Shown: in pieces, positions 7,226 through 13,437 of the stretch
Position numbering within the stretch: the stretch's first letter is position 1
Layout of the letters: every line of letters begins with the position of its first letter
From: Candidatus Woesearchaeota archaeon
GTDB taxonomy: Archaea > Nanobdellota > Nanobdellia > Woesearchaeales > DSVV01
Length of the DNA stretch: 14,794 nt
Reading direction: 5' to 3'
NCBI GenBank assembly: GCA_016205905.1
Contig: JACQSP010000027.1
Span: forward strand, 1 to 14,794
Program-made: the position numbers and the translations under genes
The notes under the pieces: generated by a model
Database searches by the model: none
What the model was told of the DNA's origin: nothing
What the model saw: the letters and a program-made list of their open reading frames with translations, nothing else

Positions 7226-8241
7226 GTTACCCTCGGCGTGAATTTATACTGCCTCAAGACAGTTGATGTTTCATAAGCAATAATCGAATCATGAAATTGT
7301 TCCTGCAGTCTCTGTACTACTTCATTAAACTCTGTGTTATTTTTCGCAAAAATACTGATATGATAATTCCATCTGCCCAAGCGCTTGCTTAACCAGACAA
7401 TTTTCGGCTCTTGACGCAAATAATGTATAAAACTAGATTCATCAATATTTTTCTTTCGTAGATATAATTCATACCATTGATATCCCAAGTAGGAAAAAGA
7501 GGCATAAGGAATAAAATGTTTAATTACTTTTTGTTCAACCAAATTAGCTAATCGCTTTTGGATAGAAGTAGTAGCTAACTTAACATCTTGTGCCAGTTGC
7601 ACCAATGAAATGCGGCTGTTTAATTTAAGATGATGCAATATCTCTTTATCCTTTGCATCAATCTTAACTATCCCTTTTTTTTGGCTGAAAAATAGGTTCT
7701 GAAATGATGAGCCTTTATGTTCTGAAATAGTTGGCCGTTCTTTGATATCTTCTACAAGAAAGTCCAATCCCATAAAATGGTCTTCTAAGATAGTGGAAAT
7801 GGCATAATCCTTAATAATGGCATGATGTTTATTAACAAAAGCATCAAAAAATTCCATGAACTCTCTGATTGTGGCAGCAGTCATTCCAAACTGTAAATTC
7901 ACCAATGAATTAAGATGCTTGAGATGTGTTACCCGCTTATCTGAAAGTAAATAATTCAGTAGCTCCTGCTGGTTATAAGAAGGATGCAGCAGCACATTGA
8001 CAGAATGAGTGATATATCCTAACTTTTCTGTGTTTATTAGTGTAATAAATCCATGAAGAAAATCCTTTTTTTGAAGTCCTTTAATGCGGTAATGAACAAC
8101 CTCTTTGGAAAGGTTAAGTGATTTGGCAATGCTGCTCTCAGAAAAACGGGCGTTAAGGCTTAATAAGTACAAAATTTTTCTATCCGTGAGATCAAGCTCA
8201 ATACGATTGTTGTGTTCGTGAAATTGTCCCATAAATTCCAT
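7222..8241 (-). CDS. Tandem Lrp/AsnC-type transcriptional regulator
   Basis: A DNA-binding regulator built of two Lrp/AsnC-like halves. The first helix-turn-helix is at about residues 17-62 (LDLTDRKILYLLSLNARFSE, then SIAKSLNLSKEVVHYRIKGL), followed by a ligand-sensing RAM-like beta-alpha region (about 75-160). A second helix-turn-helix (194-240: IDAKDKEILHHLKLNSRISL, then QLAQDVKLATTSIQKRLANL) and second RAM-like region (253-335) follow. Classical Lrp proteins have one copy and about 150 residues, so this is a double-length version. The start is ambiguous: the ATG at 8241 has a GGTGAT a few nt before it, while the ATG at 8232 would be leaderless from the TATA-like box at 8254-8262. The gene is coupled to the giant gene behind it and diverges from the hydrolase gene, so it probably controls both. 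Confidence 0.85.
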   Translation of the reverse strand: MEFMGQFHEHNNRIELDLTDRKILYLLSLNARFSESSIAKSLNLSKEVVHYRIKGLQKKDFLHGFITLINTEKLGYITHSVNVLLHPSYNQQELLNYLLSDKRVTHLKHLNSLVNLQFGMTAATIREFMEFFDAFVNKHHAIIKDYAISTILEDHFMGLDFLVEDIKERPTISEHKGSSFQNLFFSQKKGIVKIDAKDKEILHHLKLNSRISLVQLAQDVKLATTSIQKRLANLVEQKVIKHFIPYASFSYLGYQWYELYLRKKNIDESSFIHYLRQEPKIVWLSKRLGRWNYHISIFAKNNTEFNEVVQRLQEQFHDSIIAYETSTVLRQYKFTPRVT

Positions 8242-8253
8242 AAGTAATCACCA

Positions 8254-8262
8254 ATATATAAT
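8254..8262 (-). promoter_or_regulatory. TATA-like box of the regulator/solenoid operon
   Basis: On the minus strand ATTATATATTGG lies about 26 nt before the second in-frame ATG (8232) of the regulator gene. That spacing fits a leaderless start at 8232, or a transcript that excludes the first ATG at 8241. The call rests on position and AT-rich composition only. Confidence 0.45.
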
Positions 8263-8306
8263 ACATAACACCCCAAAAACTTAACAAAATGTCTTATTCT
8301 TTATTA

Positions 8307-8331
8307 AATTTGTGCAATTGTGAAAAAAATT
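8307..8331. promoter_or_regulatory. Candidate operator in the divergent promoter region
   Basis: An imperfect symmetric AT-rich sequence (AATTTGTGCAATTGTGAA) is centred on CAATTG, with TTGTG repeated on each side. It lies between the regulator and hydrolase promoters. Lrp/AsnC proteins typically bind AT-rich imperfect palindromes and often regulate their own divergent region. This is inference from position and symmetry. Confidence 0.3.
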
Positions 8332-8340
8332 AATCCGCTA

Positions 8341-8349
8341 TTTTAATTA
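8341..8349 (+). promoter_or_regulatory. TATA-like box of the hydrolase gene
   Basis: TTTTAATTA centred near 8345 would direct initiation near 8371, seven nt before the ATG at 8378. It is a weak match in AT-rich DNA. Confidence 0.35.
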
Positions 8350-8377
8350 TTTGTACACACATTTTTCTCTGTTCCTT

Positions 8378-9757
8378 ATGACACTTTACAGCCTAATTCA
8401 TAACGTGCGAAACAGCGTACGAAACAATCTTAAAAGATTAGCCACGTCAGTTGACTTTAATATCTGTATCAATAGTGTTAAAGTTCATGAGCATAAACAA
8501 GGAATTTTACATTCAATTATTAATGCTTGTGATTATATACCTAAAGCTTGTAATTATATACCTGAAAGGATGATGATCACAGCAGGGCTTGCTTTAGCAT
8601 GCTGCTCTTCTCCGATAATTTCTTATTCAAAAAGAGATCAAACACAATTAACTGATTTACTGCAACAGATTGATGCGAATCTTCCTATAATTACACAAGA
8701 TGCGAACCTCGCAACTGGCCTTTCCAACTATCAACGACTGCAGAACTATGAACTATCTGAGTATAAGCCAATACAGTTTACGTTGCCGAATGGAACATTA
8801 GAAGATGGTATCTATAAGCAAGGAGAGAGCACTGCACCACTTATAATTGGAAGCTTTGGATTTTTTTCTGATGTGCATGCCAATGCAGTATATAATTTTA
8901 CGCATATAGTGCGAGAAGAAGTGCTGCAAGATTATAATGTTCTGATTCTTAATCATCCTTCCAGCGCTCCTTTTTACTGTGCAAATGGAGAAGCCAGTTG
9001 GGGTGGAATTGAAGAAGGATACATTATAATTGAAATTGCCAAACAGATGAAAGAACAATTTGGCATTTCTCATGTTCATGCCATCGGCGTCAGTATGGGT
9101 GGAAATGGAGTTATGCATGCTGCGTACAGAGGAAAGAGAGTGCTTGATTCCGCCATAGCGTTCTCTTCAGTTACGGATTTTCTTGATGTGCCTGGAAATA
9201 CATTAAGGAGTCTTAGAAATGACAGCGAATTCGGGCCAACTTTCTGGAGCATTACCGGCTGGTTAAACAGTATCGGTATGAAAATGCTCTACGATGGTTT
9301 TGAAGAAGAAAGAAAAAAAAATCCTGCGTGCAAGGGCAAGCCCTTTACCTTGGAAGAAATTGAAACAATCTATCTCACCACACCGCACTATGCAAATGCT
9401 GAACGTATGAAAGAGTATCTTGCTCCCTATATCGCAGATAAAATACTTCCAGAAAAAATGCCAAGCTCACTAGAAGAGTATCTTAGCATGAGCGATACTA
9501 CTCATATTGCATCTTCTATTCAAATTCCTTTGTTGGTTGTGCACGCGCATGATGATGCTGTTGTCTCGGAGCACCATTACTATCGATTTATGTTAGCAGG
9601 GCGAGAAAATCCATTTATCAACGGCATTATGACCACTGATGGTGGACACTGGGGCTTTTCTGCGGCGTATGGAACAAAGTTTGTAGCCTGTTTAATAAGA
9701 ACATACACAGAATATTGGTCCATGCCCAAGCTGAAGCCTGAATCAAAATGCTTCTGA
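8378..9757 (+). CDS. Alpha/beta hydrolase-fold protein
   Basis: A serine hydrolase of the alpha/beta-hydrolase fold; the substrate is unknown. The nucleophile elbow is GVSMGG (Ser239 from the ATG at 8378). The likely acid lies in VVHAHDD (Asp392 or Asp393), and the catalytic His in GGHWGF (His424). An oxyanion-region motif, IIGSFGFFSD, precedes the elbow, and the layout recalls the YheT/EMB8 group, though not closely. The start is uncertain. The open frame extends to a TTG at 8351; the first ATG is at 8378; ATGs at 8570 and 8573 begin a hydrophobic stretch (ITAGLALACCSSPIIS) that could be a signal peptide, lipoprotein signal or membrane anchor. With the start at 8378, about 64 residues precede that stretch, including a duplicated ACDYIPK/ACNYIPE segment. 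The gene diverges from the regulator gene and is followed after 3 nt by the 171-aa gene, so the two are probably cotranscribed. Confidence 0.8.
   Translation: MTLYSLIHNVRNSVRNNLKRLATSVDFNICINSVKVHEHKQGILHSIINACDYIPKACNYIPERMMITAGLALACCSSPIISYSKRDQTQLTDLLQQIDANLPIITQDANLATGLSNYQRLQNYELSEYKPIQFTLPNGTLEDGIYKQGESTAPLIIGSFGFFSDVHANAVYNFTHIVREEVLQDYNVLILNHPSSAPFYCANGEASWGGIEEGYIIIEIAKQMKEQFGISHVHAIGVSMGGNGVMHAAYRGKRVLDSAIAFSSVTDFLDVPGNTLRSLRNDSEFGPTFWSITGWLNSIGMKMLYDGFEEERKKNPACKGKPFTLEEIETIYLTTPHYANAERMKEYLAPYIADKILPEKMPSSLEEYLSMSDTTHIASSIQIPLLVVHAHDDAVVSEHHYYRFMLAGRENPFINGIMTTDGGHWGFSAAYGTKFVACLIRTYTEYWSMPKLKPESKCF
8525..8566 (+). repeat. 21-bp tandem duplication with TATA-like sequence
   Basis: Two adjacent 21-bp units (8525-8545 and 8546-8566) match at 19 of 21 positions, and each contains ATTATATACC. 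They either encode the duplicated A-C-D/N-Y-I-P-K/E residues near the hydrolase N-terminus or act as tandem TATA-like elements for a shorter transcript starting near the ATG at 8570. Confidence 0.6.
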
Positions 9758-9760
9758 AAC

Positions 9761-10276
9761 ATGATATTAAAATGGGGGTATCATGGGCTGAGCCTTGAAC
9801 AATGGAACAGAATCTTACAAAAAGGAGAATTAAAGCCAGCCTCCCGATTGGATGTCTTCATAAATAGAAATGCTGCGCTCGAAGAATTGATAATAAGGCC
9901 TTTTCTCAAAGAACTTGAGCTTCCTGACTTCGTTTATCAATATTATACTTTTTTTATTCCTCGTTTTTCTTCTGGAGAAGAGTACTTTGCCAAAATTCCA
10001 GAGTCCTATACAAAAGCTAGGCAATTTCTTCGCAAGTTTATCGATGCTCGTATGGAAGTATTAATTAAAGCGCGTCTGCCTGCAGAAAAGATTTATGTTG
10101 TTGATTTTGCCAAATTGATTCCAGTGTATGATCAAATAGTAGACAGAGCACAAGGATGGATGGAATATTTAAAGAGCTTTACATCACTGGATCAGTATAC
10201 GGAAAAAGAAGATGCAATGCCAGAAATTCTCGTCAGCGACACTATTCCCCTGGAACACATAGTCAGGATAATTTAA
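9761..10276 (+). CDS. Possible ADP-ribosyltransferase-fold protein, 171 aa
   Basis: The family is not firmly recognised. The N-terminus, WGYHGLSLEQWNRILQKGEL (H8), resembles the YHGT...I...G strand-helix of ADP-ribosyltransferase folds. The C-terminus, PEILVSDTIPLEHI (E155), resembles the E-h-L-V...h-P...I strand that supplies the catalytic Glu in DarT/DUF4433-like and several toxin-type ADP-ribosyltransferases. The middle holds an aromatic-rich strand (VYQYYTFFIPRF, about residues 58-69) and a long helix (83-106). The protein has no signal peptide or membrane segment. The gene starts 3 nt after the hydrolase stop, so it is very probably in the same operon. If the fold is right, its partner might be protein or nucleic acid. 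It could equally be an unrelated small alpha/beta protein; the resemblance is by motif only. Confidence 0.7.
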   Translation: MILKWGYHGLSLEQWNRILQKGELKPASRLDVFINRNAALEELIIRPFLKELELPDFVYQYYTFFIPRFSSGEEYFAKIPESYTKARQFLRKFIDARMEVLIKARLPAEKIYVVDFAKLIPVYDQIVDRAQGWMEYLKSFTSLDQYTEKEDAMPEILVSDTIPLEHIVRII

Positions 10277-10350
10277 GATTACACAATTCAAACTAATTTT
10301 ATAGTTTACACATTCACACACATTTAACCACCTACAAGTAACAATAAAAT

Positions 10351-10365
10351 CGAAATCTTTATATA
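10351..10365 (+). promoter_or_regulatory. BRE/TATA promoter of the HD-domain gene
   Basis: CGAAATCTTTATATA shows a purine-rich BRE-like stretch followed by a good archaeal TATA box. Initiation about 26 nt downstream would give a leader of about 60 nt, consistent with the strong ribosome-binding site before the ATG at 10450. The rest of 10277-10449 holds only a weak 6-bp hairpin (10290-10307) after the previous gene. Confidence 0.6.
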
Positions 10366-10449
10366 CTAGTTCTTAATCTTTTAATGTTAATAAACTAACT
10401 AATTGTATCAAAGTTAACTATACGTATTGATGTTCAAAGGAGAATAATA

Positions 10450-11010
10450 ATGAACAAGTTCACTGAAAAAGAGGCATTAAAGCTATTGGCAACTTATGCT
10501 CATGATAAACTTAGCTATGACGCTGTTTTAAGGCACGTGAAAGCAGTGCAGAAGGCAGCGCTGATAATAATTAAAGATGTAGACGACACTAAATGCGACA
10601 AACATTTCATTAAAGTTGCATCATTACTGCATGATATTGGTAGGTTTGATTGTCCGCCTGGCTCAGGAAAGGATAAAATAATCCAGCATGGCATTATCGG
10701 CGCAGGAATTTTGAAAAAAGAAGGTTGGCCAAACCACTATCAGCGTGTTTGTGAGAGGCATATTGGCATTGGCATAAGAAAAAAAGATATCATTGAGCAA
10801 AAACTTCCTTTGCCATTAAGAGATTTTATGCCAAGAACATTTGAAGAAAAAATAATTGCTTATGCTGATAATTTAGTTGATAATGACAAAATTAAAGACG
10901 AGAAATTTGTTGTAGAGCGGTTCAGAAAAGAATTCGGAGATAAATTTGCAAAAAGGGTTGAGAGATTTCATGATGAAATTGCAAAGGTCTTAAGTAGGAA
11001 TAAAAAATAA
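10450..11010 (+). CDS. HD-domain metal-dependent phosphohydrolase (TIGR00295-like)
   Basis: A probable metal-dependent phosphohydrolase of the HD superfamily, close in layout to the archaeal TIGR00295 (HDIG) group; the substrate is unknown. The metal ligands and family motifs are in order: H29 (RHVKAV), H61-D62 (LLHDIGR), H80 (QHGIIGA), H104 (ERHIGIG) and D140 (YADNLVD). The C-terminal helix (about 152-183) is highly charged. The start is supported by AAAGGAG at 10436-10442, seven nt before the ATG. The protein is soluble and monocistronic as far as can be seen, and all expected HD residues are present, so it should be active. Confidence 0.88.
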   Translation: MNKFTEKEALKLLATYAHDKLSYDAVLRHVKAVQKAALIIIKDVDDTKCDKHFIKVASLLHDIGRFDCPPGSGKDKIIQHGIIGAGILKKEGWPNHYQRVCERHIGIGIRKKDIIEQKLPLPLRDFMPRTFEEKIIAYADNLVDNDKIKDEKFVVERFRKEFGDKFAKRVERFHDEIAKVLSRNKK

Positions 11011-11129
11011 TTCGAATAAACTTTACTTAGAAACTCATTAATCTCACTTGAATTTAGGCTTACAACAATTTATTTAGTTCCCAACCAGTTTGTGGGACGC
11101 AGTCCACCGTCACATGAAAAAAAAACTGT

Positions 11130-11215
11130 TTGTAGTTAGCCGTTTGTCGTTAGTCGTAAACGGAAAAACAAAAAAATGTAAAAAACTGCTGACGACAAAC
11201 GACCTACGACTAACG
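11130..11215. repeat. Imperfect inverted repeat with CGTTAGTCGT-type motifs
   Basis: The arm at about 11130-11157 is the imperfect reverse complement of about 11186-11215, with a perfect 10-bp core (CGTTTGTCGT at 11141-11150 against ACGACAAACG at 11192-11201). The arms are built from repeated CGT-TAGT-type words and can also fold on themselves (11141-11145 with 11158-11162). The loop is A-rich. A short hairpin (about 11093-11106) lies just upstream. The element occupies the 336-nt gap between the HD gene and the endonuclease V homologue, where I see no gene. It is probably a dispersed intergenic repeat. Confidence 0.6.
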
Positions 11216-11346
11216 ACTTACTAATTTATCTTAGTGAACTTTGTTGGGCATGCCAGGAACGAAACAGGAAATCAAATAAAAAAAGTGTGTGAGATAAAAA
11301 AGTTAATAGAACTATTCAAAAAGATGTTGAGCAAAAGGATGTGAAC

Positions 11347-12003
11347 ATGTTAGACATAAAAAAGCTAAAAGAGGAGCAGTTAAAATTAGCGAAAAAAATA
11401 GTTCTTACAGATAGTTTTGAAACCATTCATAAAATCTGCGGCGTTGATTATGTTTATACTGATAAAGATATTATCTGCGCAATTGTTGTTATTGATTATA
11501 AAACATTGCAGGTTATTGAATCAAAATATTCTGTTGAGCCTCAAACAATGCCTTATATTCAAGGATTCTTAAGCTACAGAATTGCTTCTGTTACATTAAA
11601 AACATTTGAAAAATTAGTAAACAGGCCGGACTTATTGATGATTGCTGGCAATGGTATAATGCATCCACGACAAATTGGCGCAGCAAGCGCGATAGGTTTG
11701 TTTATAGATTTGCCGGCGATAGGAGTAGCAAAGAAAAGGCTGTGCGGGGAAGAAAAGGACGATACTATTTATCTTGGAAAGGAGGTTATTGGCAAGAAAT
11801 TAGAAACAAAAGATAAGGCAAATCCAATCTATGTAAGCCAAGGCCATAAGATTAGTTTAAGCTCGACGATAGAAATCACAAAAAACATGCTAAAAGGCCA
11901 CAAACTTCCAGAACCATTGTATTTTGCGCATAGATATGGCAATAAGATTAAAAGTCGACTAAAAGAAGGTAATAGAAATATAATCAACCAATCAAATAAT
12001 TAA
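11347..12003 (+). CDS. nfi: Endonuclease V homologue with altered active site
   Basis: Homologue of endonuclease V, which cleaves near deaminated bases such as inosine. I chose the ATG at 11347 because AAAGGA (about 11334-11339) lies seven nt upstream; the GTG at 11341 is within that spacing. Family landmarks are clear: GVDYVY (D34), MPYIQGFLSYR (Y70), GNGIMHPRQIGAAS (H106), LPAIGVAKKRL (K129) and the C-terminal SQGHKISL...PEP...AHR segment. However, the Glu of the usual FRE motif (E89 in the Thermotoga maritima enzyme) is Ile79 here, and the Asp of DGHG (D110) is Ala100. Only one of the three metal-binding acids therefore remains. The length (218 residues) is normal and the frame is intact. 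It may bind nucleic acid without cutting it, or use a different mechanism. Confidence 0.88.
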   Translation: MLDIKKLKEEQLKLAKKIVLTDSFETIHKICGVDYVYTDKDIICAIVVIDYKTLQVIESKYSVEPQTMPYIQGFLSYRIASVTLKTFEKLVNRPDLLMIAGNGIMHPRQIGAASAIGLFIDLPAIGVAKKRLCGEEKDDTIYLGKEVIGKKLETKDKANPIYVSQGHKISLSSTIEITKNMLKGHKLPEPLYFAHRYGNKIKSRLKEGNRNIINQSNN

Positions 12004-12092
12004 TTGTTTTTTGTATATAAAAATACCCAAAAAACGTTTATGAGCGCTATACTTAATTGTGACAGTATAACTTCTAAATTTTGAAGAATTAA

Positions 12093-12740
12093 TTATTCTC
12101 TTGTGTATGTTTCTCTCTTAAGAGAACTAAGTGTAGGATTTTGTGTTAAATACTTTTTTGCTATAGGTGTTAATGTTTCACAGACTTCTTTTGTTAATTT
12201 TAAGTATTCTATTTTCCCTTTTGGTCTTAAACCTGTCTTTTTAAAAAGGGCGTCTCGCTCAAAAAAGCTTAATTCTGTTTCTACTAAAAAATTAGTTGGA
12301 AGATTTTTTACGAAATAATAATATCCTTGTCCAAACCCAAAATCCCAACAATACTTACCACTTCCTCCTTCATTAGCAAAATGAGGATTTATATGCCCAA
12401 ATCTAATTGAGGTTTGTGTGCAATTTATTCCTTCAGTAACATATGTCAATCGCAAGTCTCCTCGTAATTCAGTGTCAAACTGCTTAAGTAGACGATAATT
12501 ATAAACTAACCCATGTTCTACTTTACCATAAACTTTTTCCGAAGGGATGTCAGGAGTATCTATGTACATTTTTAAGATTTGTAGAAGATAATTCCCAGAA
12601 GTAAAACTTAAACACCCCATCTCTTCAAGGGGAATATCATATTTACTAGATGGAACAGGCACTTTTTTTGTTCCTTTTCCACCAAAAAAACTATAAATAT
12701 CTCGCCATGGATGTGTTAAAGCGTTTGAAAGTTCACTCAT
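12093..12740 (-). CDS. Hypothetical protein, 215 aa
   Basis: I do not recognise this protein. It is soluble, with a Gly/Lys-rich loop near the N-terminus (GGKGTKKVPVP, residues 20-30), a helix (about 50-60) and an aromatic-rich beta-like centre: YGKVEHGLVYNYRLL, then SIRFGHINPHF, then KYCWDFGFGQGYYYFVKNLP (about 71-149). A charged helical C-terminus follows (155-200). The alternating aromatic strands suggest a beta-barrel or ligand-binding fold, but no function can be assigned. The ATG at 12740 lacks a ribosome-binding site and is correctly spaced from the TATA-like box at 12761-12770, fitting a leaderless start. The gene converges on the endonuclease V homologue and diverges from the zinc-binding gene at 12897. 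Confidence 0.75.
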   Translation of the reverse strand: MSELSNALTHPWRDIYSFFGGKGTKKVPVPSSKYDIPLEEMGCLSFTSGNYLLQILKMYIDTPDIPSEKVYGKVEHGLVYNYRLLKQFDTELRGDLRLTYVTEGINCTQTSIRFGHINPHFANEGGSGKYCWDFGFGQGYYYFVKNLPTNFLVETELSFFERDALFKKTGLRPKGKIEYLKLTKEVCETLTPIAKKYLTQNPTLSSLKRETYTRE

Positions 12741-12760
12741 AGCATTGAGGAATGCGAGCT

Positions 12761-12770
12761 TATATTAAAA
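12761..12770 (-). promoter_or_regulatory. TATA box of the 215-aa gene
   Basis: TTTTAATATA on the minus strand is centred about 26 nt before the ATG at 12740, the spacing expected for a leaderless archaeal transcript. Confidence 0.5.
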
Positions 12771-12864
12771 TTTTATTAACCAGAAAAGCATCTGTTCAAA
12801 ATCACAGAAATTATTCTATTGTCGATATAACGGCCAAGAAAGATATATAAACCAAACCAATAAA

Positions 12865-12873
12865 ATATATATA
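12865..12873 (+). promoter_or_regulatory. TATA box of the zinc-binding protein gene
   Basis: ATATATATA is centred about 28 nt before the ATG at 12897 with no ribosome-binding site between, again suggesting a leaderless transcript. A second TATA-like run lies at about 12842-12850. Confidence 0.5.
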
Positions 12874-12896
12874 TCAGTTGTTTCTTAATCTTTACC

Positions 12897-13175
12897 ATGG
12901 CAGACGAAGAAACTATTGATGAAGAAAAAAGCGAGGAAGACGAAGGCATCTACTCAGATGAAGGAAGAGAGGAGATGCTGGACAATGATGAGATTGACTC
13001 ATTTGAAGAAGGATTTATGCAGGGCGCAGAGATGGACGGCCAGAAAGCAAAATGCAGAAAATGCGGCAGAATCCTAATAAATCCAAAAAGCACTGTTGAA
13101 AGAGAAATCAACGGAAAATTAATATGGTTCTGCAGCGAGAAATGCGCTGATAAGTATGAAGAACTGCAGGGGTAA
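12897..13175 (+). CDS. Small acidic TRASH-like zinc-binding protein, 92 aa
   Basis: A small protein with a strongly acidic, probably disordered N-terminal half (residues 1-40, rich in Glu and Asp) and a C-terminal zinc-binding module: C53-x2-C56 and C79-x3-C83, with FCSEKCADKY at the end. The Cys spacing and the FCS..C signature match TRASH-type treble-clef zinc fingers, which in other proteins bind metals or act in metal sensing. All four Cys are present. The acidic tail could mediate contact with a basic partner such as ribosome, polymerase or nucleic-acid-binding proteins, but this is speculation. It is divergent from the 215-aa gene and monocistronic. Confidence 0.85.
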   Translation: MADEETIDEEKSEEDEGIYSDEGREEMLDNDEIDSFEEGFMQGAEMDGQKAKCRKCGRILINPKSTVEREINGKLIWFCSEKCADKYEELQG

Positions 13176-13185
13176 ATCATTTTTT

Positions 13186-13298
13186 ATTGTTTTTATTAGT
13201 AATTCTTAATCTATTAATTATTATTACTCATGTTTGACATCTTTTCTGTAGTTCGTCGAGAATATTGTTTTTATTAATAATTCTTAATCTATTAATTA
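13186..13298 (+). repeat. 35-bp direct repeat pair
   Basis: A 35-bp sequence at 13186-13220 is repeated at 13264-13298 with a single mismatch (G13199 against A13277). The copies are 78 bp apart from start to start and flank a less AT-rich 43-nt spacer that contains GTAGTTCGTCGAG. They lie in the 262-nt gap after the zinc-binding gene. Only two copies are present, so this is not a CRISPR array. Confidence 0.8.
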
Positions 13299-13405
13299 AT
13301 CATTATTATTAACTTTTATTTACAAATATAACTTTATTACATAAGTATAACAACCCAACACATTTATTCTTTTCACACTGATTTTATAACTCAACTTTAC
13401 ACTAA

Positions 13406-13414
13406 TTTTATAAA
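13406..13414 (+). promoter_or_regulatory. TATA box of the S2P gene
   Basis: TTTTATAAA is centred about 28 nt before the ATG at 13438, with no ribosome-binding site between, fitting a leaderless transcript. Confidence 0.5.
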
Positions 13415-13437
13415 TCAGCAAATGTTTAGATTTAACA

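Noticed and set aside
7047..7266. Two plus-strand open frames over the 21-bp repeat
   Set aside because: They are antisense shadows created by the repeat; the repetitive Ser/Phe or Leu/His peptides are not gene-like.
8351..8377. TTG start of the hydrolase gene at 8351
   Set aside because: There is no ribosome-binding site and the TATA-like box lies too close to it; the ATG at 8378 is a better choice.
8798..9118. 106-aa minus-strand open frame inside the hydrolase gene
   Set aside because: It is antisense to the conserved nucleophile region of the hydrolase and has no promoter or ribosome-binding site.
10290..10307. Short AAACTA/TAGTTT hairpin after the 171-aa gene as a terminator
   Set aside because: A 6-bp AT-only stem is expected by chance in this composition, with no clear T-tract.
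13186..13298. Possible CRISPR array
   Set aside because: Only two repeat copies, AT-rich low-complexity sequence, and no cas gene in the window.
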